Positions 6,961-14,471 of a stretch of DNA of 23,301 nt are shown here, piece after piece. This stretch comes from Gammaproteobacteria bacterium (GTDB taxonomy: Bacteria > Pseudomonadota > Gammaproteobacteria > SURF-13): positions 1 through 23,301 of the forward strand of contig JAMDBH010000138.1 of NCBI GenBank assembly GCA_023487615.1. Reading direction: 5' to 3'. A program made the translations under genes and the position numbers. Below the pieces are notes generated by a model. That model had not been told where the DNA came from. It was given only the letters and a program-made list of their open reading frames with translations, and searched no databases. The first letter of the stretch is position 1. Every line of letters starts with the position of its first letter.

Positions 6961-7635
6961 TTAGGGTGAGGTGGGCAATTTCAGCGCCAAGCTCAAACCG
7001 TCGGCAACTGGCAACAGGCTCAAGGCGATGCGCGCATCGTGATGTAGTTTTTGATTGAGCTTATGAATCGCCAGTGTCGCTTCATCACATTGCGGTGCGT
7101 CGGCCACCCGGCCATCACGCAGCATGTTATCCAGCACAATCAACCCACCGGTGCGCAGTAATTGCAGTGTGCGTTCGTAGTAGTCATCGTAGCCGGTCTT
7201 GTCGGCGTCTATAAAGGCGAAATCAAACGTTCCGGCCTGACCGTCGGCGAGTAATTTGTCGAGCGTCTCCAGCGCGGGGGCGATATGCAATTCGATCTTC
7301 TGCGCCACCCCGGCCTCTTGCCAATAACGTCGCGCAACGCGGGTCCATTCCTCACTCACATCACAGGCAATCAGCTTGCCGTCTTGAGGCAATGCAAGGG
7401 CCACGCACAGCGAACTGTAGCCGGTAAACACGCCGATCTCCAGCGCCTTTCTGGCGCCTAGCAACTGCACCAACAACGCCATGAACTGCCCCTGTTCAGG
7501 AGCGATCTGCATGACGGCCATGGGATCTTTTGCGGTTTCTTCACGCAGGCGCTTTAACAGTTCAGGCTCACGCAGTGAATGACGAACCAGATACTCGTAC
7601 AGTCTGTCCGTCATGGCGATGATTTTATTGCTCAT
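6961..7635 (-). CDS. Class I SAM-dependent O-methyltransferase (CCoAOMT-like, COG4122)
   Basis: A 224-residue methyltransferase of the caffeoyl-CoA/catechol O-methyltransferase-like family. The SAM-binding motif I ALEIGVFTGYSSL lies at residues 64-76, the metal-binding acidic motif FIDADKTGYDDYY begins at 141, and LDN at 168-170 completes the divalent-metal site of this family. The natural acceptor is unknown. The ATG at 7635 (MSNKI) is preferred to that at 7650 because AAGGA lies 7 nt upstream of it, inside the longer alternative. The stop abuts the RpfE-like start, and the 5' side is an inverted pair of REP-like elements, so a promoter may lie within or beyond that gap. Confidence 0.88.
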   Translation of the reverse strand: MSNKIIAMTDRLYEYLVRHSLREPELLKRLREETAKDPMAVMQIAPEQGQFMALLVQLLGARKALEIGVFTGYSSLCVALALPQDGKLIACDVSEEWTRVARRYWQEAGVAQKIELHIAPALETLDKLLADGQAGTFDFAFIDADKTGYDDYYERTLQLLRTGGLIVLDNMLRDGRVADAPQCDEATLAIHKLNQKLHHDARIALSLLPVADGLSLALKLPTSP

Positions 7636-7653
7636 CTCAGCTTCCTTCATATT

Positions 7654-7696
7654 CCCCTCCCCCTCGATGGGGTAGGGCCAGGGTGGGGGTGGGTGA
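7654..7696. repeat. REP-like element, left member of an inverted pair
   Basis: The sequence runs from a CCCCTCCCCCTCGATGGGG hairpin to a G-rich tail GGGTGGGTGAA. It is the inverted counterpart of 7716-7756 and resembles 941-976, differing by small indels. Confidence 0.6.
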
Positions 7697-7715
7697 ATGC
7701 ATGGTGCACAACCTT

Positions 7716-7756
7716 TTCACCCCCATCCCAGCCTTCCCCCGTCAAGGGGGAAGGGG
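7716..7756. repeat. REP-like element, right member of an inverted pair
   Basis: Its reverse complement (CCCCTTCCCCCTTGACGGGG, then a G-rich tail ending GGGGGTGAA) aligns with the left member at 7654-7696. The two copies face each other across about 19 nt, an arrangement like enterobacterial BIMEs. Its inner hairpin pairs TTCCCCC with GGGGGAA around GTCAA. Confidence 0.6.
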
Positions 7757-7774
7757 TAACCAGGCCCTACGTGT

Positions 7775-7796
7775 AAGTGCGAATTCATTCGCACTT
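7775..7796. repeat. Perfect palindrome spanning the tsaB stop codon
   Basis: AAGTGCGAAT (7775-7784) and ATTCGCACTT (7787-7796) are exact reverse complements around TC. On the minus strand this hairpin includes the last three tsaB codons and its stop. There is no T tract after it, so it is more likely a REP-type palindrome than a classic terminator. Confidence 0.65.
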
Positions 7797-8468
7797 GGCC
7801 CATGCTACCTGATTTCTCAAATAGACCGGCATCGCCTGTCCCGCGCTCACTGCAAGGCCGCGCTGCAAGGCAGCAACCCCCAGCAGTGCGACGTCCCGCG
7901 CGCGCGGCAGACGTTCCGGCATCACCGTATACACGAGTGTACCGCAACGCTCCCGCAATGCAGCACCGTACTCCTTCCATCCGCTCCCGGCGCCCAACCA
8001 TTCGCCGTCCAGGGGTAAGGCGACTTCACCCGGCGCACATACCTGCTCAGCGCCGTGTAACTCCATCATCCCAGCATTATTAATTTGATAAACGCCCCAA
8101 TAGACTTCGCTCATGCGTGCATCGAGCGTGGCGAGCACGTGCGTCAGGCCAAGGTCTGTATGAGCCCCCTGCGCGAGAGCGGCCAATGTGGAGACGGGCA
8201 ACACGGGCAGATCGGCGCCGAAGGCGAGACCCTGCACGACCCCGGTGGCGATGCGCAAACCCGTAAAGGAACCGGGGCCTCGCCCAAAGGCGATGGCGTC
8301 CAGTTGTGACAAGCTCAAACCCGCCTCAACCAGCAGCCCATCCACCATCGGCAGGATGAGCTTGGCGTGCTCTCTGGGCGCGGTCTTGAAATGCTCGCGA
8401 ACTTCAGTCCCGATAAGCAGCGCCGCCGAACAGGCCTCGGTGGAGGTATCAATCGCTAATAGTTTCAT
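7785..8468 (-). CDS. tsaB: tRNA N6-threonylcarbamoyladenosine biosynthesis protein TsaB
   Basis: TsaB is the scaffold partner of TsaD in forming t6A37 on ANN-decoding tRNAs. It has the ASKHA fold but is catalytically inactive. The 227-residue protein begins MKLLAIDTSTEACSAALL and has the characteristic GRGPGSFTGLRI at residues 62-73. The ATG at 8468 overlaps the yoaA stop as ATGA; an in-frame TTG at 8477 would add three residues and is less likely. This yoaA-tsaB overlap implies translational coupling and is a familiar arrangement in Gammaproteobacteria. The 3' end lies within a perfect 22-bp palindrome. Confidence 0.95.
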   Translation of the reverse strand: MKLLAIDTSTEACSAALLIGTEVREHFKTAPREHAKLILPMVDGLLVEAGLSLSQLDAIAFGRGPGSFTGLRIATGVVQGLAFGADLPVLPVSTLAALAQGAHTDLGLTHVLATLDARMSEVYWGVYQINNAGMMELHGAEQVCAPGEVALPLDGEWLGAGSGWKEYGAALRERCGTLVYTVMPERLPRARDVALLGVAALQRGLAVSAGQAMPVYLRNQVAWAKCE

Positions 8469-10402
8469 TGGACGCAAGTCACTTGCTGCGTTGTCTTGGC
8501 AGAAAAAAAATACTGTACATCCTCCAAACTGCGCGTGCGCGGCATGGGTGGAAGACTATCGAAAAACATTTTCCCGTAGGATTTTTCCAACAAACGCGGG
8601 TCGCAGAGCATCAACACGCCACGATCAGTGCTGTCTCGGATCAGACGGCCTACTCCCTGCTTGAGAGCGAGTACGGCCTGTGGCAGTTGGTAATCCAAAA
8701 AGGGATTGCCGCCTTGTTCGCGTATCGCCTCCAGACGTGCTTGTAACACGGGATCGCCCGGTGAGGCGAACGGTAGTTTGTCTATGATGACGCAGGATAA
8801 GGCCTCGCCGCGCACGTCCACGCCCTCCCAAAAGCTGCTGGTACCGAGCAGTACCGCGTTGCCCAGGGCGCGGAAACGGTTTAACAATTCGGCGCGCGGC
8901 GCGCTACCTTGGACGAGGAGCGGATAGGGGATACGATTTTCCAATAACTCGACTGCTGTTCGTAACGCGCGGTGACTGGTGAAGAGCAAAAAGGCACGCC
9001 CGCCACTGGCCTTAAGCACGGGCAGGGCCGCTTCGATCACGGCTTCCGTGTAGCGGTGATCGGCAGGGTTGGGCATCGCAGTGGGGAGATAGAGCAGGGC
9101 TTGTTGGGCGAAGTCGAAGGGGCTGTCCCAGCGCTCCATCGTAGCGTCTTCCAGGCCCATACGTTGCGCAAAATGTTCGAAGCGGTTGCCTACCGTGAGC
9201 GTGGCGGAGGTGAATATCCAGGCGCATTTCTGCTTTACTAGATGTGTGCGAAAGATTTCAGCGCTGTCGAGCGGCGTGCTATGGATGGCGAAGGAACGCG
9301 GAAAGGTCTCAAACCAGTGCACGTGTTGATCAGTGTGGGATTCGGTAGCCTGATCGAAATGCTCCAAGAGCTGCACGGCGCGCCGCCAGCAGTTTTCCAA
9401 CCCCTTGCCGCGCGGGGCGGCGGTTTCGAGCAATTGACTCAGCATCTGCAGGTGCTCGCGTAAAGTATCCAGGGTCTGTGTGACGTGGGCTTGAGCCTTG
9501 ATCTCCTGCCATGCGCCGCGTTGTTCTTCGATCCCTAATGCCAGGCGCAGATCACGTACCGCCTTCTCGAGATGTTCGGAGGAGCTTGCCAATTCCGGCA
9601 TGTCGCCCGCTTCTTTGATCTGCTCGGCGACGGCATCGCGGGCCAGTTCTAAAAGCTGACGGCTGCTCAACGTGACGCCGAAAAAGTGCGTAGCGGTTTC
9701 GGGTAGTTGATGCGCCTCGTCGAGGATCACCGCTTGCGCGGCAGGCAGAAGTTCACCAAAGCCCTCTTCGCGTAGTGCGAGATCGGCAAAAAATAAATGA
9801 TGGTTGATGACGACGATGTCCCCTTCGAGGGCCGAGCGGCGCGCCTTGAGCACGTGACAGTCGTTGTAAGAGGGGCATTCCTGTCCCAGGCAATTGTCGG
9901 TGGTGCTGGTGACGAGCGGCCAGACAGCAGAGTCTTCGGGAATATCCGCGAGTTCCGCGATGTCGCCACTCCTCGTTCGGCCGGCCCAGACGCGAATACG
10001 CACGACTTCACCGGCCTGTATGCGGGAGCGGAAACGCCCTTCCGATTCGGCGAGTGCGAGCCGGTGAAGGCAGAGATAGTTGGCGCGCCCTTTGAGCAGG
10101 GCCACAGTCACCGGCACACCCAGCGCCTCGCGCACCGCCGGCAGGTCGCGATGAAAGAGTTGATCTTGTAGCGCCTTGGTGCCGGTGGAGACGATAACCC
10201 TTTTGCCGGAAAGCAGGGCGGGGACCAGGTAGGCGAAGGTCTTGCCGGTACCCGTGCCCGCTTCGGCGATCAGAGTGTCATGGTTGGCCAGCGCCGTTGC
10301 CACCGCTTCGGCCATTTCCTGCTGCTGGGGGCGAGGCGAAAAACCCGAAACGTGTTGGGCGAACGGACCACCGAGTCCTAAGAATTCAGAGGCACTGAGC
10401 AT
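8465..10402 (-). CDS. yoaA: ATP-dependent DNA helicase YoaA (DinG/XPD-like, iron-sulfur)
   Basis: A 645-residue superfamily 2 iron-sulfur helicase that aligns along its length with E. coli YoaA, which works in replication-fork repair with the HolC subunit of DNA polymerase III. Walker A is EAGTGTGKT (residues 47-55) and the Walker B box is DEAH (228-231). Four cysteines suit the 4Fe-4S cluster: Cys111, Cys171, Cys176 and Cys182. Later motifs include TSSFWEGVDVRGE and QGVGRLIR. The only plausible start is the ATG at 10402. It has no Shine-Dalgarno and is overlapped by a 21-bp palindrome containing a TATACT -10-like hexamer, so the transcript may be leaderless. The gene overlaps tsaB by 4 nt. 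Confidence 0.95.
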   Translation of the reverse strand: MLSASEFLGLGGPFAQHVSGFSPRPQQQEMAEAVATALANHDTLIAEAGTGTGKTFAYLVPALLSGKRVIVSTGTKALQDQLFHRDLPAVREALGVPVTVALLKGRANYLCLHRLALAESEGRFRSRIQAGEVVRIRVWAGRTRSGDIAELADIPEDSAVWPLVTSTTDNCLGQECPSYNDCHVLKARRSALEGDIVVINHHLFFADLALREEGFGELLPAAQAVILDEAHQLPETATHFFGVTLSSRQLLELARDAVAEQIKEAGDMPELASSSEHLEKAVRDLRLALGIEEQRGAWQEIKAQAHVTQTLDTLREHLQMLSQLLETAAPRGKGLENCWRRAVQLLEHFDQATESHTDQHVHWFETFPRSFAIHSTPLDSAEIFRTHLVKQKCAWIFTSATLTVGNRFEHFAQRMGLEDATMERWDSPFDFAQQALLYLPTAMPNPADHRYTEAVIEAALPVLKASGGRAFLLFTSHRALRTAVELLENRIPYPLLVQGSAPRAELLNRFRALGNAVLLGTSSFWEGVDVRGEALSCVIIDKLPFASPGDPVLQARLEAIREQGGNPFLDYQLPQAVLALKQGVGRLIRDSTDRGVLMLCDPRLLEKSYGKMFFDSLPPMPRTRSLEDVQYFFSAKTTQQVTCVQ

Positions 10403-10421
10403 GCCGTATAGTATACGGCAT
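10401..10421 (-). promoter_or_regulatory. 21-bp perfect palindrome and -10 element over the yoaA start codon
   Basis: ATGCCGTATA (10401-10410) and TATACGGCAT (10412-10421) are exact reverse complements around one G, and outer GAGCAT/ATGCTC arms extend it with a 2-nt bulge. On the minus strand it contains TATACT (10415-10410), placing +1 at or one base before the yoaA ATG. This fits an operator over a promoter. It does not match the LexA consensus. A role as a transcript-end hairpin for the upstream gene is an alternative. Confidence 0.5.
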
Positions 10422-10453
10422 ATGCTCTACACTGGTTTATGGGAAGGGTTACA

Positions 10454-11392
10454 CTATTTCCGTAAGCCCAGCAATATCGCTTCGGCGCGTGCGCCGAGAT
10501 AGACGTATATCCCCAAACCTACCAGCAAGCCTACCGCGGCGAGCATCATCCATACGCCCTTGGGCGTTTCGCCGCCATCGCCCAAAGCTCCTTTAAACAT
10601 CAGCATCAGCGCCTCGATGGACACGGCGATCAGAATCGCCGCGATGAAGCGCGTGATGGTGCGGCGTGTGGAACTGTGGCGCAATATATCCTTTTGCATT
10701 AACACCTCTTCCTCCAGGATGGTCTTGCCCAGATCGAAAATCGCTAGCGCCAGAGTCATGAAGATGATGACCCCGAAGGGTTTTAATTGCAGCTCCTGCA
10801 GCGAGTGCTCGACGTTCAGCAAGGTGGCGATATCGGTAAAGGCGGAATAAAGCAGCACGGCGACCACGCTGAACAATCCCACCACGATCAAGACATAGGT
10901 GGATTTGAACAGCGGCTGAAAATAGCGCCGCGAGTTGTCGCCCATTAAAAATGCAATGATACGCACCAGATCCACGTCGAGCACGATGTAGCCTCTGACC
11001 TGACCTTGCGTATCGTAGAGTTTTGTGGCCGCCGTGATGCACAGCGTTCTGCTGGCACTCGACAAATAGGGATTGGTGACAACGGCCTGATCGGATTCGC
11101 GAGCTAGCCTGAAGTAGGGACGCTGGCTGCGATCCTTTCCCTCACCTTCGCCCGGCGCCGTCTGCCAATATGGGTTGGCGATATTATCGCTCGTCTGTAT
11201 CCCTCGTGCATCCAGGGTGTAGAGTAGATCAACGAAGCGATAATTTTCCGCGAGCGACTGCATGGCTCCGCGTTGCGCGGGAGGGTTGTCCAACAGAGTG
11301 GGTTCGGCGATCCCGGTCAGTATCGAACCGACCAACTCCTGGATACCGGCGCGGTATTCGTTATGCCTTTCGATAACATTGAGGTAATTCAT
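10454..11392 (-). CDS. PDC-sensor-like domain membrane protein with four C-terminal membrane segments
   Basis: A 312-residue protein of unknown function. Residues 1-150 resemble a PDC/Cache ligand-binding domain: RSQRPYFRLARES near 88, VVTNPYLSSASRTLCITAATKLYD, and GYIVLDVDLVRI near 134. Four hydrophobic segments follow at about 165-184, 204-222, 246-266 and 279-299, and the protein ends shortly after with no kinase, cyclase or methyl-accepting domain. Unlike usual sensors it has no N-terminal membrane anchor. The ATG at 11392 is chosen because longer in-frame starts overlap the porin and lack family-like sequence; it lies 25 nt after the porin stop. Its position at the end of the nitrate-transport cluster suggests a linked sensing or accessory role, which is inference only. 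Confidence 0.65.
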   Translation of the reverse strand: MNYLNVIERHNEYRAGIQELVGSILTGIAEPTLLDNPPAQRGAMQSLAENYRFVDLLYTLDARGIQTSDNIANPYWQTAPGEGEGKDRSQRPYFRLARESDQAVVTNPYLSSASRTLCITAATKLYDTQGQVRGYIVLDVDLVRIIAFLMGDNSRRYFQPLFKSTYVLIVVGLFSVVAVLLYSAFTDIATLLNVEHSLQELQLKPFGVIIFMTLALAIFDLGKTILEEEVLMQKDILRHSSTRRTITRFIAAILIAVSIEALMLMFKGALGDGGETPKGVWMMLAAVGLLVGLGIYVYLGARAEAILLGLRK

Positions 11393-11417
11393 GGGTACGG
11401 TCGTGTGAGAGATGAGC

Positions 11418-12704
11418 CTAGAATTGAAAGTCGGCCTGCAGCCAGAATTTGTCGAGATCACTGGCCAGGACAGGGTTGCGCGCCAGATTGATGGTGTTGG
11501 CATCGCCGCTGTAGGCGGCGTATTTCAGCAATACCGTGAGGTTTTTGTTGAACTTCTTTGCGGCGGAAAAATCCCATTCGCTGCCATAATCGTAACCGTC
11601 GTGGTCGGAGGAGAAGCTGTCATAACGTAAAAACCAGTTGATCCCGGCCCAGCTCTTGGACACGGTGACAAAGATATCCCGCAAACCGTCTTTGGGCGTA
11701 ACGAGAAATTGATCGGCCCAGCCGTTGAAGGCGTGCAGGGTGGCGAGCGGTGTAGCGAATCCGTAGACGCCGTCGCCGCTCAATACTTCGTAGTTGAGCT
11801 TTGCCTGGAAGCCCTGGATTTCGAGACCCAGGATCAGGTTTTTGTAATCGCCGTTCACCGTACTCGCCCCGTCCTGATAATCGCTCTGGTCGGCATATTC
11901 GGCGGTATAGAAATATTTGACGCCGCCTTCTTGTTGATACCAGCCATCGAATCGAGCGCCCAGTGTCTTGTTCGAGGCGGAGGGCGGAATGGGTTGCCCT
12001 GGTTCATAGTCGAGCAGATAGGCGTAGCCTGTCAGCGTTCCGTACTGGATGCCGCGGTAGGCGACGTTCAGCAGTTCACCCCTGAGATCAATATCGCCAA
12101 GGCTGGGGTGGTCTTCGCCGAAGACGCGGTTGACGTTGCTTACGTGTGAAAAAAATAGATTGAGGTTATTGGTCAAGGCCGAAGTGATGGCAAGGGCGTC
12201 AAAGGTCTGCGAATTTTGCCGCCAGCCCACGTCGCCGATGAAACGCTGGTTGTCGAGGTTGATGATCTGCCGGCCGTATTTGAACACGGTGTCCGACAAC
12301 ACAGTGTCGGGCTGGCCTTTGTAGCTCAAGTAGGACTGATTGACCTCGGTGCTTTCCGGGTCGGCCACTACGGGGAATCGAGTCAAACCGTTGATGGTGT
12401 CATTGTATTGATTGCCGCCGACGTTATGGACGTCCTCGAATTGCAGGAAGGCGCTGAAGCCACGGAATTCACCGGTGGCGTAACCAAGCTGCGTGCGCAG
12501 GGTGAAGGCGTTGGCCTGCTCCGGTTTGCCTTCCTGATCTACCCATTCAAAACGCGGGCGCAGTTGTCCCGTAAGCTTGCCGCCGGTTATGGCCTCCACG
12601 AAACCGCCTTCGGCGTAGGCGTGGGGGAGCGTAACAAGTCCGCACACAAGCATGAGCAGGGTAAGGGCCGTTTGTTTAATCAGGGCGGGTCTCGAAAAAA
12701 TCAT
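11418..12704 (-). CDS. Outer-membrane beta-barrel porin (alginate-export-like family)
   Basis: A 428-residue outer-membrane protein. The signal peptide covers about residues 1-31, ending AYA before EGGFVEAI. The mature part alternates polar and aromatic strands (GQLRPRFEWVDQEG, LRTQLGYATGEFRGFSAFLQFEDV, QADFQF) and ends in Phe, as expected for BAM-assembled barrels. It looks closest to alginate-export-type porins, but substrate is not predictable from sequence alone. The ATG at 12704 has AGGAA 9 nt upstream, and the longer upstream frame is not credible. It begins 31 nt after nrtD on the same strand, so it is probably part of the nitrate-uptake operon and could carry nitrate or another anion across the outer membrane. 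Confidence 0.8.
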   Translation of the reverse strand: MIFSRPALIKQTALTLLMLVCGLVTLPHAYAEGGFVEAITGGKLTGQLRPRFEWVDQEGKPEQANAFTLRTQLGYATGEFRGFSAFLQFEDVHNVGGNQYNDTINGLTRFPVVADPESTEVNQSYLSYKGQPDTVLSDTVFKYGRQIINLDNQRFIGDVGWRQNSQTFDALAITSALTNNLNLFFSHVSNVNRVFGEDHPSLGDIDLRGELLNVAYRGIQYGTLTGYAYLLDYEPGQPIPPSASNKTLGARFDGWYQQEGGVKYFYTAEYADQSDYQDGASTVNGDYKNLILGLEIQGFQAKLNYEVLSGDGVYGFATPLATLHAFNGWADQFLVTPKDGLRDIFVTVSKSWAGINWFLRYDSFSSDHDGYDYGSEWDFSAAKKFNKNLTVLLKYAAYSGDANTINLARNPVLASDLDKFWLQADFQF

Positions 12705-12735
12705 AGAGGTAGGTTCCTGGATATTCAATGGATAA

Positions 12736-13530
12736 TCATGCGGCGTACTGCGCGTGGCGGTGATGCAAAAACTTGAGCACTTCGCCGCGCAACCGCGCAT
12801 AGTGGGGGTCTTCGGCCAGCGCCAAGCGGTCGCGCGGTCTCGGTAGATCAACCAGAAGGATGTCTCCGATGGTCGCCGCAGGACCGTTGGTCATCATTAC
12901 CACCCGGTCGGAGAGTAATACCGCCTCATCCACGTCGTGGGTCACCATCATCACGGTGCAGCCTTGCGCGGCGACGATACGCATCAGTTCGTCCTGCAAG
13001 AGCGAGCGCGTCAAGGCGTCGAGCGCCCCGAGCGGCTCATCCAACAGCAGTGCTGTGGGTTGCATCGAAAGCGCCCGCGCGATGCCCACCCGCTGCTTCA
13101 TGCCACCCGAGATTTCATGGGGATATTTATGCTGTGCGTCCTTCAGACCGACCAGATCAAGCGCCTGCTCCGTGCGCTCACACAGACGTGCTCTGGGCTC
13201 GGCGGCGCCGAATACCCGTTCCACAGCGAGATACACGTTGCCGAAACAACTCAACCAAGGTAGCAGTGAGTGGTTCTGGAACACCACGCCGCGATCAGGA
13301 CCCGGCCCGGTGATTTCGCGCCCGTTACAGAGCAAGACGCCGCGGGTGAGCGGGATCAGACCCGCCACAAGATTGAGCAGGGTGGATTTTCCGCAACCCG
13401 AGTGACCGATAATGGAAACGAATTCACCCCGCCGTATGGTCAGGGTGATGTCCGTGATGGCCGTGTACAGGCCATGCTGGGTGGAAAATGTCCGCTCCAC
13501 ATGTTCGATTTGTATGAATTTATTGTGCAT
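12736..13530 (-). CDS. nrtD: Nitrate ABC transporter ATP-binding protein
   Basis: A 264-residue ABC ATPase of the nitrate/sulfonate/taurine type that energises import through NrtB. Walker A GHSGCGKST is at 42-50, the Q-loop region VVFQNHSLLPWLS at about 82-94, the signature SGGMKQR at 141-147, Walker B LLLDEP at 161-166, and the switch histidine in VTHDVDEA. The ATG at 13530 has AGGAG 8 nt upstream. The 46 extra codons of the longer open frame overlap nrtB and look non-coding. No NrtC-type ATPase fused to a binding protein is present, so the transporter would use NrtD as a homodimer. Gene order nrtA-nrtB-nrtD with tight spacing supports the nitrate assignment. Confidence 0.92.
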   Translation of the reverse strand: MHNKFIQIEHVERTFSTQHGLYTAITDITLTIRRGEFVSIIGHSGCGKSTLLNLVAGLIPLTRGVLLCNGREITGPGPDRGVVFQNHSLLPWLSCFGNVYLAVERVFGAAEPRARLCERTEQALDLVGLKDAQHKYPHEISGGMKQRVGIARALSMQPTALLLDEPLGALDALTRSLLQDELMRIVAAQGCTVMMVTHDVDEAVLLSDRVVMMTNGPAATIGDILLVDLPRPRDRLALAEDPHYARLRGEVLKFLHHRHAQYAA

Positions 13531-13552
13531 GGTGATTACTCCTGGTGAACTG

Positions 13553-14458
13553 TCAATATTCAAAACGCCTGGCCAGCATAAGCAGCATTTGCTCAAGTAC
13601 CAGGCCGACGATACCGACGACAAATATAGCAATGATGATGTGCTCGACGTTGAGGTTATTCCATTCATCCCAAATCCAAAAACCGAGGCCGACCCCGCCG
13701 GTCAACATCTCGGCGGCGACGATTACCAACCATGCGATACCGATAGACAACCTGATCCCGGTCATCATGTAGGGCAGCGTCGCGGGAAACAGGATTTTGC
13801 TGAATATCTTGAACTCCGAGAGATTCAACACCCGCGCGACGTTGAGATAGTCGGTCGGCACCTTGGTCACGCCGACCGCCGTGTTGATAACCATGGGCCA
13901 GATGCTGGAGATGAAGATCACCCAGATCGCGGCGGGCTGCGCCTCTTTGAATACCAGTAAGCCGATTGGAAGCCACGCCAGCGGCGACACCGGGCGCAGC
14001 AGGCTGATGATGGGCGCCGTCATTTGGCTTAAGAAACTGAAACGTCCGATCATGAAACCCAGCGGGATGCCGACCAATGCCGCGAGACCGAAGCCCAGCC
14101 CAACCCGTTCCAGTGAGCGCAGGATATTCCAGCCGATGCCTTGGTCATTCGGCCCGTGGTCGTAGAAGGGGTCGCTGAATACCTCGACGGCGGAGCGCCA
14201 GGTTTTCACCGGACCCGGCAGTTGCGGACTGTGCCCGGCGAGCAGTGACCACCCCAGCATGAACACGATCAGACCGAGCAGCGGCGGAATCGCTGATTTG
14301 ATCAACCCATCCATGCCGCCGTACAGTGAGGTCTTCCACTTTCGCGCGGCCGACTTCGCTTGCTGGACCGTGTCCGGCGCGAGTTTCGTCGGAAGACGGG
14401 CGGTATCCTTCCTGTTTATTGGGATGACGTCTTTTTTCGTCATGGGCGCCACGTTCAT
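13553..14458 (-). CDS. nrtB: Nitrate ABC transporter permease
   Basis: A 301-residue inner-membrane permease of the NrtB/SsuC class. It has a hydrophobic segment after a polar N-terminus (IPPLLGLIVFMLGWSLL), the GPVKTW and GIGWNILRSLERVGLGFGLA region, and the cytoplasmic EAA-type loop (SEFKIFSKILFPATLPYM) that contacts the ATPase, followed by GIRLSIGIAWLVIVAAEML. The ATG at 14458 is supported by AGGAGG 6 nt upstream, and the longer open frame runs back into nrtA. It starts 13 nt after the nrtA stop and ends 22 nt before nrtD. The hydrophilic N-terminal stretch of about 45 residues is longer than in many homologues. Confidence 0.94.
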   Translation of the reverse strand: MNVAPMTKKDVIPINRKDTARLPTKLAPDTVQQAKSAARKWKTSLYGGMDGLIKSAIPPLLGLIVFMLGWSLLAGHSPQLPGPVKTWRSAVEVFSDPFYDHGPNDQGIGWNILRSLERVGLGFGLAALVGIPLGFMIGRFSFLSQMTAPIISLLRPVSPLAWLPIGLLVFKEAQPAAIWVIFISSIWPMVINTAVGVTKVPTDYLNVARVLNLSEFKIFSKILFPATLPYMMTGIRLSIGIAWLVIVAAEMLTGGVGLGFWIWDEWNNLNVEHIIIAIFVVGIVGLVLEQMLLMLARRFEY

Positions 14459-14471
14459 CCGGAGCCTCCTT

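Noticed and set aside
10401..10421. LexA (SOS) box at yoaA
   Set aside because: The palindrome lacks the CTG-N10-CAG pattern; it is a different dyad.
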